Assembly (NCBI GenBank): GCA_905250125.1
Contig: CAJNOL010000066.1
Span: forward strand, 117,227 to 181,226
Source: Rotaria sordida
Lineage: Eukaryota; Rotifera; Eurotatoria; Philodinida; Philodinidae
DNA length: 64,000 nucleotides
Reading direction: 5' to 3'
Shown one piece after another: positions 12,067-25,298 of the stretch (position 1 is its first letter; every line of letters begins with the position of its first letter). The notes beneath the pieces were generated by a model. The model was not told where the DNA came from, ran no database searches, and saw only the letters and a list, made by a program, of their open reading frames with translations. A program made the position numbers and the translations under genes.

Positions 12067-15000
12067 TTAACTCTGCCATTTAATATGTCCATAAGCTTGA
12101 AGTCCAGATAATGTTAGATATCCAATCCAAAGAAGAATAAAAAAGATTGAACATAAATATTTCGGTATTGTTGGTCCACCTAAAGAAAAATATCTTCAAT
12201 ATCAAATAAATAATACATGAAAATTTCTAACCAAGTTCTGCTTTGCCAAATACACTTAAATATCGACGAAGAATAAGTACAGTCATAGAAATTACACAAC
12301 AAACAGAAAACACTAATACACTAAATGATAGATCGCCAGCTTTGACCGTAAATGGAAGATTCTAAAATATTAAAAAAAGAAATTAATTAGGAAATTAATT
12401 TACATATATTTCTCCAGAGACGAATGCATCTTTCTTTTTTAATCAACATATATGTAAATGTAAATCTCGTACCTTTGACTCCCAATAGGTAGCAGCAATA
12501 AGCCATGGAAGTCCCAGACCTAGAAATACATTAACACCGTTTGATCCAGTTACATTACCAATCGCATCATCAGCTGTTTTGGAATTTTTTGCAGCAATCA
12601 TCGATGCAAATGTATCAGGTAATGATGTTCCAAGTGCAACGAATGATATAGCTGTTATACTATCTTTTAATCCAACTAGACAACCAAATACAGCAGCTAC
12701 ATCACCAACAATAGCTGTTAGTATAGCAATGAACAGAAGTGAAACGAAAAATGTTAACCAACCACTAGCTATTGCTGTGGGTGGTACAAATGCGAAAAGC
12801 ACCTATTTAAAAACAAACAAAAGAAAAAAAATGTAAATAATAAATTTTTCTTTTTCTTTTTTTGTTTTATTGGAAAATTACCTTCCAAAAAAATGCAAGT
12901 GCATGACCAATATAATGACCAGCTTTAGCTGTTTCTAAATCACCTCCATTGACGTTCATAGAATCACGGAATTGTTGACCCCATGATGTTTTTGTTACAC
13001 TTAATTTATCGATATCAATTTGAACAAGTGATGCCATTCGATTTGCCATTGTTTTATAATCTAAATGAAAAAAGTTTTTTTTGTTTAAAGTTATCATTAT
13101 CATTCAAATAATAAATTTAAGATTCAAAAAAAAAACAAAAACAAATTACCATCATCATTAATAATTGTAACAACAGTTCTTGAATGTTTGCCTAATTGTG
13201 CACCACCAGTTGTATCATATAATTCAACAGCAAAACTTTCATCTTTTTCTGCTTCAAGATCATCTATAATTGGTATAGCAATTATTTTTGATATTTCACC
13301 ATGTTCAAATATAATTTCACTTTGAGAAGCTATAAAACAAAATATTCAATAACATAAATCATCTATAATAACATGTTGGTTGAAGGGAACGGTTCAGTTC
13401 CGAAGAAAAAAAAACGTGAATTGATCCCATCAAAATCTGATACTGATTCAAAAAAAATACGAACCGATCCTATCTGTACAGTACCCCTATCTTATATATA
13501 GACATTAAATTTAATTAAAATTTCACTAATAATTCAATAAATTAGTGAGGAATAATTTTAATGTATAATATTGATTACTTACATTCATAATCTCTTGATG
13601 CAACAGCATCAATATCTTTTGTTCGGTAATGTACACTGACACGTCCATCGGCACCATTAACACGTACGACTTTGATTTCTACTTTACCAACACTTTCTTT
13701 AACTAATGTAATTGATTCTTCAAATTCAATAAAACCCGGTTCTATCAAAAGAAAGATAAATATATAATTCTTCTATTGTATTTTTTTTAATCTATTGACA
13801 TTATTTACCATCATCATTAATAATTGTCACGAGTGCAATTGTTTTTGAACCTAATTTTGCACGAGATTCTTCACCTTCAGGTAATGATAATTTAACAAAA
13901 AATGTTTCATCTGGTTCCCATTGATTATCATCAATAACATGTATTGTAATGCGTTTTTCTTGTTGGCCACGTTCCATTTTAAATTCTTCTGATAATTTAA
14001 CATAATCTTCACCAGCTGTTGCCGTACCATCGATTGTATCAAGTCTATAAATAAATTGTTTGAATAGAAAATTTATCAACAAAACATTCTCTATTCATGC
14101 GATGTAAAACAGATTTTTTTTTTTGTAATATAAAGCATGCAAGAAGGGAGCTTAAAGTAAGCATAGATAAAGCAATAAAAGCATATCATGCAAAATATTT
14201 TTAATTTTTAAACTTATTCAAATAATATTAAATTTTAAAATCAATATTCAACAAAAAAAAAAGATCAAATAGTTTGGTGTTTGAACATATATAGTGAAGT
14301 AGGAAAATAGCAGGTGTTCTATTTAGTGAAAACAATAAGTATACGAAAAAAAAATATAAGTAAAACAAAAAAGGACAAGTTTGTGGGATATGATCGGGAC
14401 CTACCGAAAATGAATAACGGAATTCGTAAAACCGTATCTGACAACTTCAATAGTTACACGCTGTTCACGTTCAAGTACAGCATAACTGGATGAAGCAAAC
14501 TCAAGTATAGCCATACGTGGATCATCATTTATCTCTATCTTTGATAATGTTGGCTTTCGACCACCAAATGGATGGTCAGCCGAAAAACATCCATCAAATG
14601 GCAATGGTTTGATGGCTCGTTCGTAAATCTAAATGAATCAGGGTAATTTTCTATTTTATCCTCAAACATAAAAAGAAACAAATCATAATAGATTATAATT
14701 TATATATATATTGCAAAAGATTAGCAATTAGAAGAATTAATATAGATTTATGTATTAATATAATTTGTTAGTTAGCATTGCGTTATATATATATTAGAGC
14801 AGACGCATGCATGGATGATTAAACAAGCGATTAAAAAAGATAGACACCTGAATCGAACATCGACATCAATCGGACCCCTTCGTTTGATTTTAAGAACAAC
14901 TCTTTGTTCACATTCAAGTACAGCGTATGCTGTTGTTGAAAATTCAATTAATGGTATTGGTAAATCAGAATCAATATTATTATTATTATTATTATCCTCT

Positions 15001-16768
15001 TCTTCAATCGTTCTTGCTATCAATGATGTTCGATGGCCAACCAATGAATCACGTTTATTTACTTCAGTATAAATCTGTTTAGATATTTATATGTAATAAA
15101 AAAAAATATATCGCATTTCATTCAATTAAATTAAAAATAAAAAGAATTTCTTTTTTTGCTCTTAATTAACATTTTTACAAACCTCTTGAAGTTTGTCAGG
15201 CAAATTAACAAATAAAGATTTGCCACCAGTAAGCATTCGAGAGCCTTGAATTCGATATTGCATACGTGATCGATGCATACTTTCACTTAATTTAGCTGCA
15301 AATAATTGTGCTTTATCTTCTAATGATAAATTTGTTGTTTGACCAAGATCCTATATATTGAACAATATGAAATAAAATTCTAATCGATTTTTTTTTTCTA
15401 CGATTAATTAAAACATACACGTAAAAATTGAAGAAGTTCATCTTTACGAAAACTACGTGGACTGCCAGTTCCATCATGGTCTGGTGGTGCTAAAAGCAAT
15501 GAAAAAAAACAACATACAGAATATCTATCACGCACACGATCAATCCTCTCAAAATATTGACAGAAAAAAAAAAACGTCACGACTTACTCAATATAAGTGT
15601 TTGTTCCTCTTCTTCCATATCAATTTTCTTTGAAGCATAGAAATTTTTCTCAGCCTAATAAAATATCGACAAGCATTTCATTTTTTTATTTAAGATGTTC
15701 ATCTTACTAGAAAAGCTATGATGACAACCAATGGAAACATAAGAAATGTAATGACAGCTTCCCAAAGATCAACAACATCTTTTGATATAACCGATAAGAC
15801 AATGAACATCCATATGTAAGCAAAAAATCCAAAGAATGATGTAACCTATATTAATATTCAGTTCTATTTCAAAATCTTTTCAAAAATAAATTACCATAAA
15901 AACACTATACAATTTTATTCTTCTGGCATCAGGAGCCTTAATTGCCGAAATACATAATGCACAGATCATTAATAAATTATAAGCGGCTGAACCAACAACT
16001 AAAATAATAAATTATTATCTAATCAAAGATTTCTGATCTTTATTTTTTTTCCAGATGACTTTTTCAAAATTCATATGAATAGTTTCCCTAGGAAAACATG
16101 TGTTTTGAAGAAGATAATCAAAGAGCAAATTAAAATATCATGACATTATTATGTATTAATCCATGCCAAGAAAAATATAAATATATTTTTTGACATTATT
16201 TTTCGAGAAAAAAGAAAACAAGATATGATCTTATTTTGATTCACAGGACATTTTCTATAGTTCTTATTGATTTTTGAAGTACAAAATATAAATAGATTCT
16301 TACTAGTTCCAGGACCAAGTTCTCCAGCTTCAAAACGATTACCAATTATTTCAATAATTGATAAAAGAATTTCAGGTGAACTTGAACCAAGTGCCATTAA
16401 TGTTAAATTTGCAACTGTATCATTCCATATTCGAACTTCAACAGTTAAATATTTATCATTTTCTCCTGGGTCAGGATAACGTATTTTTCGTCTTCTTGAT
16501 GTTATAGTTTCAATTGAAGACATAAATATATCGGCAATAATAGCAATACCAAGAAAAAGATAAAGTAAAAAAATAAAGTATAATACTGCTCGTAATTGTA
16601 TTGACATGCATGCTTCAATACCTGATAATTATTTAGAAAAAATAGTAATGATATATACATTTAAATTAAATCAAGAAAATGTTTACCAAATGGTAATATA
16701 AGACCACGAGCCGAGCATTTAAATTTTTGACAACTAACAGTAGTAAGATTACTAAATTCGTCCGACAT
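12067..16768 (-). CDS. NCX: Na+/Ca2+ exchanger (NCX/Calx, SLC8 family), 15 exons
   Basis: It exports Ca2+ in exchange for Na+ across the plasma membrane. Minus-strand exons: 16687-16768, 16304-16621, 15895-15998, 15708-15845, 15588-15654, 15419-15489, 15183-15350, one of two alternatives (14848-15074 or 14405-14628), 13809-14044, 13583-13741, 13150-13329, 12882-13060, 12473-12802, 12232-12361 and 12067-12179. All phases agree, giving 833 or 832 residues. Alpha-1 repeat: [12 protein letters not shown], where most family members have SSAPE. Alpha-2 repeat: [13 protein letters not shown] and [19 protein letters not shown]. Between them lie two Calx-beta domains, with the Ca2+-ligand stretches [18 protein letters not shown] and [13 protein letters not shown]. 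The start ATG at 16768 opens an N-terminus (MSDEFSNL) followed by a Cys-containing segment, as expected for an extracellular end. Confidence 0.97.
14405..14628 (-). other. NCX: NCX exon 8, alternative B (start of Calx-beta 1)
   Basis: This 224-nt exon also begins with Ile-Tyr in phase 0 and ends with two bases (CG) of an Arg codon completed by the same downstream A. Its C-terminal half reads [20 protein letters not shown] and [13 protein letters not shown], aligning with alternative A; its N-terminal half is unrelated ([15 protein letters not shown]). Using both exons, or neither, breaks the reading frame, so exactly one can be used per transcript. Confidence 0.9.
14848..15074 (-). other. NCX: NCX exon 8, alternative A (start of Calx-beta 1)
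   Basis: This 227-nt exon begins in phase 0 with ATT TAT (Ile-Tyr) and ends with two bases (AG) of an Arg codon completed by A from the exon at 14044. It carries an asparagine run, then [20 protein letters not shown] and [13 protein letters not shown], the first strands of Calx-beta 1. It is a diverged duplicate of the exon at 14405-14628, with identical entry and exit phases. Confidence 0.9.
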
Positions 16769-19700
16769 TTTGTTTGAATGTGTATTTATGGGTGTAAATT
16801 CACTTGTGTGCAATATTCACATGCCAGTTATGCAGAGAGGACATACTAAAACCACACCAAGGTCGTTAGGCTGCTCTTTTTCTCTCTCTTTCTCGTTCTC
16901 TTTCTCTTCTTCTATTCTGTCAAAATTTGTATTCACTCTAGAGGAAAAAAAAATACGAATCATAATATCAGCGTATTCTTTTCTTTTCTGCTTTCTCTCA
17001 TTCTTTTTTTTTTCTCTAAATCGGAGGTGATTACTATAAAAAAACAATGTTATGTTGGAAACCAGGCTTCTTCTATCTAGAATAGCTTTCGTGTTCAGGC
17101 ATGATTAGCCATGAACAATCTTCTTTCCTTTTTCTTTTCAGAGTTTTTTTAGTATCATGTTTCTTATTCTACTCCTATTTGCTCTACAGTAATAAAAGTA
17201 GAAACAATTTGAATATAGTGAAATCACGCAGAACGCATAATGATTCAAAGAGACAAGCTACTAGTCAGCGATGTGAGAGAGGCTATGGAGCTTGGTCGAC
17301 ATTGGATGCTACATTTCACACTTTTACCCTCTTATCATGGTCGATAATGACAACCAAGGCTCCTCGCTTTTTTTTTCTTTTTTTTTTTTTGCACCTGTGC
17401 CTTTGCGTAAATATATATGAGTAAGCCTTTTCCGTTTTACTCATCTCTCTCTTTCGTTATTTCAAAAGGTCTATCGGGAAGTGAGATTCATCGGCAAACG
17501 GAAGGATCATTATATAAGATTTTATCGTATTAATTGCAGTGATTGAAGACGAACAATACTCGTAATAGTTTGCATATTTAAAAATATCTTATTCTGAATA
17601 AAGAAAACAAATCCAATTTTTAAAAACTTATTATTAATTTTCAACGCCTTTACCAGTAAATAACAACCGATGAATTATAAAAAATATATGTACATAATTG
17701 ACTATTTTATTTTTAAATCATTACATCAATGGACTTTTAAAATTTACTAACTTTAATTATTTGAGGAAAAATTTTTATATTCTTTAGAATCTGTTCTATG
17801 TTTTGCTTCTCATACTCATAATTATTCAAAAACGAAGACAACTATGAACTATGGATGCACATAAATATAGCAACTATTGTTCTTTCATATTCTATTATAA
17901 ATATCTAAATTAATATAGGTAATTAGAATTTGATTGATTACAGTTCTACTACTAAGAATACTTCGGGTATTAAACAAAACAGGATGTAGAGGAAATTTTC
18001 TTATCATATTGAAAATTAATTACAAACTTGTGAATAGAAATGAAAACGAAAGATTTATTGAATAAGTTGACATGCTACAATGTACTAGCGATCACAATAG
18101 TGGTAGTCATCTTCTGAACAATAGTACTGTTAGAGACTACGTGTGCGCGAGAAGTGAATAATTAAGCATGAATTATAGATGAAACGAGCATACATGCCAA
18201 CATAATCTTTTCTCTCTTTTTTTTTTCTTCTCTTTCTCGACAGCACACACACTCTAACAATAACGAACAGCGCATGTGGTACGAGTTTCTCCTATTCACC
18301 ATCGCTCTACTCTCGCTTATTTACTTTCTATACGCATGGAGGGATGTAGTAACGCAAACGCATGATGAAGTGAAGTAGAGAAGAAAAAGAAGAAAAAAAA
18401 AGTGTATTCTTCTAGCTGTCATTAGACAGTAACAGCAAGAGAAACGGGAGCAGTAGCAATAACAACACGAGTAATTTGCTATCGGTGTGTGCAAAAACTT
18501 TTTTAAAAACGCTTATTATACTCCACGCATTCAGGAAAGAAAAGGCAAAAAAAAGCAACTATAGAAAAACTGATTTTTTTTTTGTATGTATAGCTGTACT
18601 ATTATATCAAGTATTCAATGCACATCAGTGCGTCTGTCCTTAGTGATTATTATAAACATTGGAATATAAATAATAGTCATCAAATTTTTTTGTCTTCGCT
18701 TATAATTAAATATCGATGTGGGTTATCTAAAACACTATTACATTCTAATTACAGAACAATTGACACAATAAAATATGTAAAAGAAAAGCATGCAAAATAT
18801 ATATTTACAAATCGATTAATCACGAGATGATACTTGTATTTGTTGATGAGAAAAGAGTAAAAAAATCTAACAAGAAGAATGATTTTTTTCCATTTATTTT
18901 TCTTTATTCAAATGTTAATATATAACTCCATTCTTTAGACTCAATATGATCATATAATGGTAATACTGATATGTAATGTGTTGCATTGACGTCCAAAGCA
19001 TTTTTCTTTTTTTTTTTATTCACTATTCGTTAGCGTAGAGGAAACAATCGAGAGATATATGAGAGAAGGCGCACTTCGACTGAGCGAGAAAAGCATCATA
19101 GTAGCGGTGGTGCAAAATGAGTGCTCACACAAAAAAAAAGAGAATAAATGAATAAAGTTTCTAGTTTCTTCTTCTTCTTCCTTCTCTCTCTCTCTCTCTT
19201 ACTCTGACATTGCAAGATGTCGGTTGGTGGTTGTCTTTCATGCAGTATTCCTTGAAATAAAGACATGATTAAAGACAAAAAAAAAAGGATTGCATTTCTA
19301 ACTCAGTGCATATATCAAAATTAAGGCTGAATATGTACTTCTTACGTATAATCTAAGAAACTATCCAATAACTCGAAATGAAAAACTGCATGCTCTAATA
19401 CGTTTTTTAACATTGTTTTTATTGAGTGTGAAAATGATCTGTATTGGTTGATTTAACTTTTTAATATAAAAACAAAGGGTAACATAGCTTATTTTATTGT
19501 ACTATGTTTTAGAATAAATGTCAATGTCGATATTTCGATAATTGAATATCAATAAGATATTTAATGATATTTGTGAGTAATCAAAAGCAAAGTGTATTTA
19601 TAATAAAATTTTTATTGATTTTGCTGTTTTTCTCTCATTTGCTTTGTGTAGCAACACTAAATACCGGTCGAACATTTCGATCGATCGATCAATGGCAGCA

Positions 19701-20814
19701 GTGTAGATGGTAAAGATCCATTGCTAATTGCTTTCATTCATCTAATATAGACTGAGTGATCACAAAAAAAAGGAATCATATCACATGAATATAATGGTGA
19801 AGTGGGAGATTTTGTATGACTTATATTAGTTCTCATTCGATACGAAAGGGAGATATAATAAGAAGCATATATATAATAAAATTCAATAGTTAAAACCAAT
19901 GCATGCATACAACTTCATCTATTATTGGTACTTAACAAGTCGAGTGATTCTTCATCCAAACTGCATTTCCTGAAGCAGACAATTTCCGCTTATGTGATCG
20001 AACGAATGAACGAATGTGTATTCTATTTCCCTGAGGTTACTAATCCTTGTCACAAACAAATATAATTACGACTTAATTGATTTATTTTTTCTTAGGATTA
20101 TCAAAACAATAACTTGATTATTTAATTTAAATCATTACGGAAAAAAAACACAATTCTATATTGATAATCAAAATAAGTTTGATCGTAAAAAAAACCGGAA
20201 TATTTGAAAACATGTTGACATTTGTTTTCAATCTGTCAAAATCACTATAATCATAAATAACTGACTATGCCATTTTTAAACATGATTATACTGATGAAAG
20301 CATTGTCAATAAAAGAATTTATTTATTGGCAAAATAAAAAGTCTTATTTAATGATAATTTCAAACGAAAAATATTTCAATCTAGGATGACATTACAAATA
20401 TGTTAGAATATCAAAATTGAGGATCATAATATGGAGATAAACAATCTCCGTTAATTAAATTAAAAGATATCAATGTAAAATCAAATTTTTTTTGAAAATA
20501 TTTTGATAACTAATAATACATTCATGAATGTTCAACAATGAATTTTATTGATAGGCTATCGTTTAGTTACATATGTAAATTTTGTGATTATTCCTTCGGT
20601 AACCGATTTTACATAATACAATATACCCTATAGGTAATATGGTGGACTTTATCAACAATAGTAAATATTTGCTAATGACATTTACTTTTCAAACAGTCTC
20701 ATGCCGCTATGGTTATTTCATTCTATCGATAATACAGATTAACGCGTATCTTTGATTATAAGGTACGTAGGTAATGGTATAGCAGTCCAATTCATCTCAC
20801 AGTTATTATCAATC
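16769..20814. other. 4.0-kb intergenic region between divergent NCX and App1-like genes
   Basis: No protein gene is supported. CT-rich microsatellites occur at about 16869-16912 and 19160-19203, and less AT-rich DNA lies near 18120-18480. As both flanking genes start at its edges, it must hold both promoters and possibly untranslated first exons. I cannot place a promoter from the sequence alone. A TCGATCGATCGATC run lies near 19678. Confidence 0.5.
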
Positions 20815-21888
20815 ATGAGAGACATACTTTTTGTCCTTTTGATTTTTGTTACTATTTCAAAAATGATCGATGGATTTCTATTTGCTAAACAAGGACTTTT
20901 TCTTGTACCATCAGTAGCATTTCGAGACCATTCATCAACATCGAATTCATTGTCATCTGATTGGATTTTGTATAATCAAGGATGGTACTACGAAGAAAAT
21001 CCTGTTCAAACATTATTAATGGAAAAAACATTAGAACTTATTGTTCAAAAAGATTTAGATCGGAATCGTATTAAAATGTTTACTGCTGAAGGTAAAAAAA
21101 GACAAGATGTATGTATTGATGGACTTAATCGAGAAATGTGTGCTCGAACTGATGATGTTGGTCGTATTAAAAACACTTTTATAATGACTAATCAAGAAAT
21201 TGAATTATTTCGTCAACCAGGCGGTAATGGTGGTAAAGTACTTTTTCAAGTATCCGTACCAAATAGAAATCTTTATGCTACTGGTGAAATTTATTTATGT
21301 GATGATCATGGAATAACATTTATTAGTGATATTGATGATACAATTAAAATAACACAAGTAACATCATCTATACAAACATTAATTAATACATTTAGTGGAG
21401 AATTTAAACCTGTTTCGGGTATGGCAGATATATATCGATATTGGGAAAGAAAATATAATGCAACATTTGCTTATTTAACAGCATCACCAGATCAACTTTA
21501 TCCATTTTTAAAAGAATTTTTTGATCGTGAACATTTTCCATCAGGTTCTGCGCATATGCGTCATTTTACATGGCTAGATGTAAATTTTATAACTTTTTTT
21601 ATGTCATCAAATTATATAAAGAAAAAAACTGAAACCTTACTTATGTTTTTACAAAATACAAAACATCGTTTATTTATTTTAATTGGTGATATATTTCAAA
21701 AAGATCCAGATATTTATGCAAGTATTTATGCTCAATATCCTAATCGAATTGCACGAATTTTTATTCGAAAATATAAAAATGATAATGATGGACAACAAAG
21801 ACTTGAAACTATATTCAAAGATATACCTCGAACGAAATGGGCAACATTTGAAACCGGTGATGATTTACCTAAAGATATATTTATGTAA
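20815..21888 (+). CDS. Secreted App1/DUF2183-type phosphatidate phosphatase-like protein
   Basis: This intronless frame encodes 357 residues. I start it at the ATG at 20815 because the first residues (MRDILFVLLIFVTISKMIDG) form a signal peptide or membrane anchor; the frame stays open upstream but without ATG. The App1-type catalytic core carries the haloacid-dehalogenase motif DIDDT at about residues 172-176 in FISDIDDTIKITQV. It is followed by the family's FKPVSGMADIYRYW and YLTASPDQLYPFLKEFF, and later LIGDIFQKDPDIYASI. Yeast App1 is a Mg2+-dependent phosphatidate phosphatase. By family the aspartates of DxDxT are nucleophile and acid/base, so catalysis looks intact. The substrate and the reason for the secretory signal are unknown. 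Confidence 0.87.
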   Translation: MRDILFVLLIFVTISKMIDGFLFAKQGLFLVPSVAFRDHSSTSNSLSSDWILYNQGWYYEENPVQTLLMEKTLELIVQKDLDRNRIKMFTAEGKKRQDVCIDGLNREMCARTDDVGRIKNTFIMTNQEIELFRQPGGNGGKVLFQVSVPNRNLYATGEIYLCDDHGITFISDIDDTIKITQVTSSIQTLINTFSGEFKPVSGMADIYRYWERKYNATFAYLTASPDQLYPFLKEFFDREHFPSGSAHMRHFTWLDVNFITFFMSSNYIKKKTETLLMFLQNTKHRLFILIGDIFQKDPDIYASIYAQYPNRIARIFIRKYKNDNDGQQRLETIFKDIPRTKWATFETGDDLPKDIFM

Positions 21889-22960
21889 TTTTATCATTAA
21901 AGAATATTTCATTCATTTCTTTTTTAATTTACTTAATGGTCTCTTCTTTCTACTCAATGCATAAAATAGATTAAAAAAAAAAATATTAATCTTTTTTTTT
22001 TTATTCCTTTAAGCTAATATAAATATCTGATGAAATAACTCAAACGATAAGTATTTGTGTTCTGAAATTTTGTTTTTTTAATTAACTAATAATTTATAAC
22101 GAACCAATGTTAATTTTTTTTTCATTTATATTTTGTTGTTGTTTTGAAATTCTTAATGGTATTTTAAAAGAATTTGATTTCAGCGTTTCTAACTTATAAA
22201 ATGACATGATTCAAATGTTTGCTTAAAATCTATGTGTATTAATCTAATGAGGAAATTTACCATGCAAATAAAACTTCTTAAAAATTAATATTTTTTAACG
22301 AGTAAGAGCGACTAGCTTGAATAGGTAGTCTGATTGCAATAATCAAATGCATTCTTATTTCTATATAAAACTATTGAATATCTCGTAATTGAAGAAATAT
22401 ATGCATACATACAGATTCCTTGAGAAGAGAATATTTATTTTGTCGACAGGCAAAATATGACACTCCATATTTGCTTTTAGATAATTCAGCTGATCTATGT
22501 AATGGATTGTATTTCATTTGAATAATAATTTTCTTTCTAAGAGGGGTAGAGATCATCGAATAAAGTATTCCGTCAGATAAGGTCATCAACCTGTCAACCT
22601 CACACAAATTCTTTTCATGTAATCATTTTGTAAGCTTGTACTATTCTATACAGTTTTGATCATATACTTTAACTCATTAGATTGATCTTCAAAATGATAT
22701 ACAGAAATTGTTTTATACTTCCATAAGTTTTGATCAGACATGTAAGCTGCTAATGCATTTATCAGCAACGGCAGCTGAAGTTTTTCAATAAATCATTTGA
22801 AAAATTTTCTTAATCTTAAAAATTTTGAAATGAGAAAGGGAGAAAATGATGATAGAGAACTCGAGGAAGAAACAGCAGACTTTAAGACTTCAAAAGATCT
22901 CAAGGGATTGCATAGGACTTTAGATGATTTCATGTGAATTAAATTACATTAGTAGAAAAA

Positions 22961-23500
22961 CAAGCACCCTTAAAACAATCCGCACTTTTTCTGTGATATA
23001 ACAAAATGAGACGAAATGTTGATACTTATATGTTTTTGATAAACACGTTCTGAAAGGAATATTTTTTCTACCAATCGATAGAAAATTTTTTCTTCTTTCG
23101 AACATTATATTATTTATATTTGTCATACATTCGTAAATCAAATGAGACTGGAAAAAAGAAAAACATTCGTGCAGTAAATTCATGATTTTTATACGAACTT
23201 GTCAAAAACAGTGTAACATGACATTTAATCAGCATCAACTGCTGTTGTATACTATTTTTTTGACGATTTTATATAAAAATCGTAAATTGATTGCGCGAGT
23301 GCTTCTCTTTTTTCTCGCCTCATTTGATTTACGAATGTATGACAAATATAAATCATATACTGTTCGAAAAAGAAGAGAGCTTCTTATCGACTGATGGAAA
23401 AATATTCCTTTCAGAACGTGTTTATCGAACAGAGATAAGGATTCATATGTTGTACTGTAATGTATAGGAAGAGTACGGATTACTTTTTGAGGGTGCTTTT
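22961..23500. repeat. Fold-back repeat, ~210-bp arms
   Basis: Reverse-complementary landmarks include AAGCACCCT (22963) against AGGGTGCTT (23490), AACACGTTCTGAAAGGAATATT (about 23042) against its complement near 23403, and ACATTCGTAAATCAAATGAG (about 23128) against its complement near 23319. The loop is roughly 23170-23280. Short open frames in both arms mirror each other and are not genes. Confidence 0.8.
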
Positions 23501-24004
23501 CTTTGTTTTGACAATGTTTCGTTTATGAACAAGCGATAAAAATAAATTATATATGATTTGAAAGAGAAAAAAGTCTATCTTCTGGTAAAATAAATTTTCT
23601 TTCAGCACTCTTCTATTGAAGAGACATAGGAGTCGACATTTGTCCCAACACTTTTTCACTAGATATTATATTAAAAGCTGTAGCTCAAAGACTTCAAAAG
23701 ACTTCATGGGACTTCTACAGCCTTCATGAGACTTCAAGATTGAAGTCTTTGTTGTCTGTTTCTCAATCAAAATTTAATTCTTTTTCCCTTGATTGATTGC
23801 AACATCAATGGTAATAGGTAATTTCGATGAAAAATAGTGTATACACACCGCAAAGCATGGTAACCATGAAAAACTAGGATGCAAAACTTGCGTCATACAT
23901 AAGATGAGTGATAACTGGTGATTCATATCGTCGTATTTTGTTGAATACTATATAAAACTCGACTAAGTCTCGATAGAAGGAAATTTTCATTAACTCACGT
24001 AGAA

Positions 24005-24440
24005 GTTACTGAGGAGAGAAGATCTCCAAGTGTGACGCGCTGTTTTGAATCGAATCTATACTAGTTTGTAGAGCTCGATGAGACTAGACGAAGCCTAAAG
24101 GGTTCATTCCCACAGGCTGTCCTTCTCGAGTTATGATCGTTGTACTGGATTTTCGACCACTGGCAAAGTATATATGGGAATTATTGAATTACAGGATTTT
24201 GATCTGACATTTTCTCCACAGATAGGCCTCATGGTTCTTAGAATGCTCTTAAAAATTCAGCTTAAAAGAATATTCTCTTCTTGAGATATTGAATGTTGAA
24301 AATACTCGTGTTTCTAATATTTTCTTGCGGCACATGATCGTTTCTTGGATACCAATATCTCAAGAAGAGAACATACTTTTGGGCTGAATTTTTTAGAACA
24401 TTCTAAAGGCCATGAGACCTGTCTGTAGTCAAAATTGCCT
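24005..24440. repeat. Fold-back repeat related to the NPL4-intron element
   Basis: The inner arms pair as CTCTTCTTGAGATATTG (about 24275) against ATATCTCAAGAAGAGA (about 24355), and AGGCCTCATGG (about 24226) against CCATGAGACCT (about 24411). The left edge GAGAGAAGATCTCCAAGTGT is nearly the same as the left edge of the fold-back at 28990, so the two belong to one family. Confidence 0.7.
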
Positions 24441-25298
24441 GTAGTCAAAATCTATATGAAAAATTAATTTATTTCAGTTCTCTATTGAATGGTGCATGAA
24501 CATGTGAGAAAAGATGATTTCTTACCTTTCTTTATACAAGGACATGATTCATGTTGCATACTATGAATGAACTCCAATGATGAATATCACTTCGTGTGCT
24601 TCTGTAATGGTAGCAGTCCATTTTGGATTTCATGTCAATCGGTAGACCTCGACGAGATCTATCAAATGATGCTAAGAAATCCACGAAAAAGGAATGAGAG
24701 AGTATGTCTTTATGTTAAATATTCAAAACAGCTTTATATTGAGCATCACTATGCATATGTTTAAGCGATGGAATAGGAATTTTAATTGAGTGAAACACAT
24801 AGATTCACTCTATATTGTATACCAATCGATATTTCTCATTAAGACCTATCAAATAATGCTGAAGAATTGATAAAAAAAAACAACGTGAGTATATATCTAT
24901 ATTTTCAACACACATACAACCGCACCACACTAGTCTCTTGAGAAGCAAGTACTTACTTTCTCGATAAACAAAATATGCTACTTTAGAATTGCTTTTATAT
25001 ATTTCAATTATTCTATATAAATACATTATATTTCATTTGAAAAATAGTTCTTTATTTGGTAAAAAAAAAACGCGCAAAAATTTCTTTTTAAGATTTTTAT
25101 TTCTTATAAAAGAAAATAAATAACTTCCACATAGAATAAATTTAATCGGAAAATAAATTGATCCATCCTAGTAACAGAAAGACATTTGACTTTTATCTTG
25201 TCAGCAAGTTTTGTTTTGTTTTTTCATACAAAACAAAAGAAGAAATACAAAAGTTACACACACTCACTATTATCATATACAGCACTCTCAGATGTGTA

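Larger units (their letters stand above)
21889..25298. other. 3.4-kb intergenic region with fold-back repeats
   Basis: No gene seen between the App1-like stop and the WIPI stop, whose 3' ends face each other. It contains two fold-back repeats (listed separately) and runs of an imperfect AGACTTCAAAAGACTT(C) motif near 22880 and 23690-23750, which recurs near 29785 inside an NPL4 intron. Confidence 0.5.

Noticed and set aside
22371-23394. Open frames of 70-79 codons on both strands
   Set aside because: They are mirror images from the arms of a fold-back repeat, not genes.
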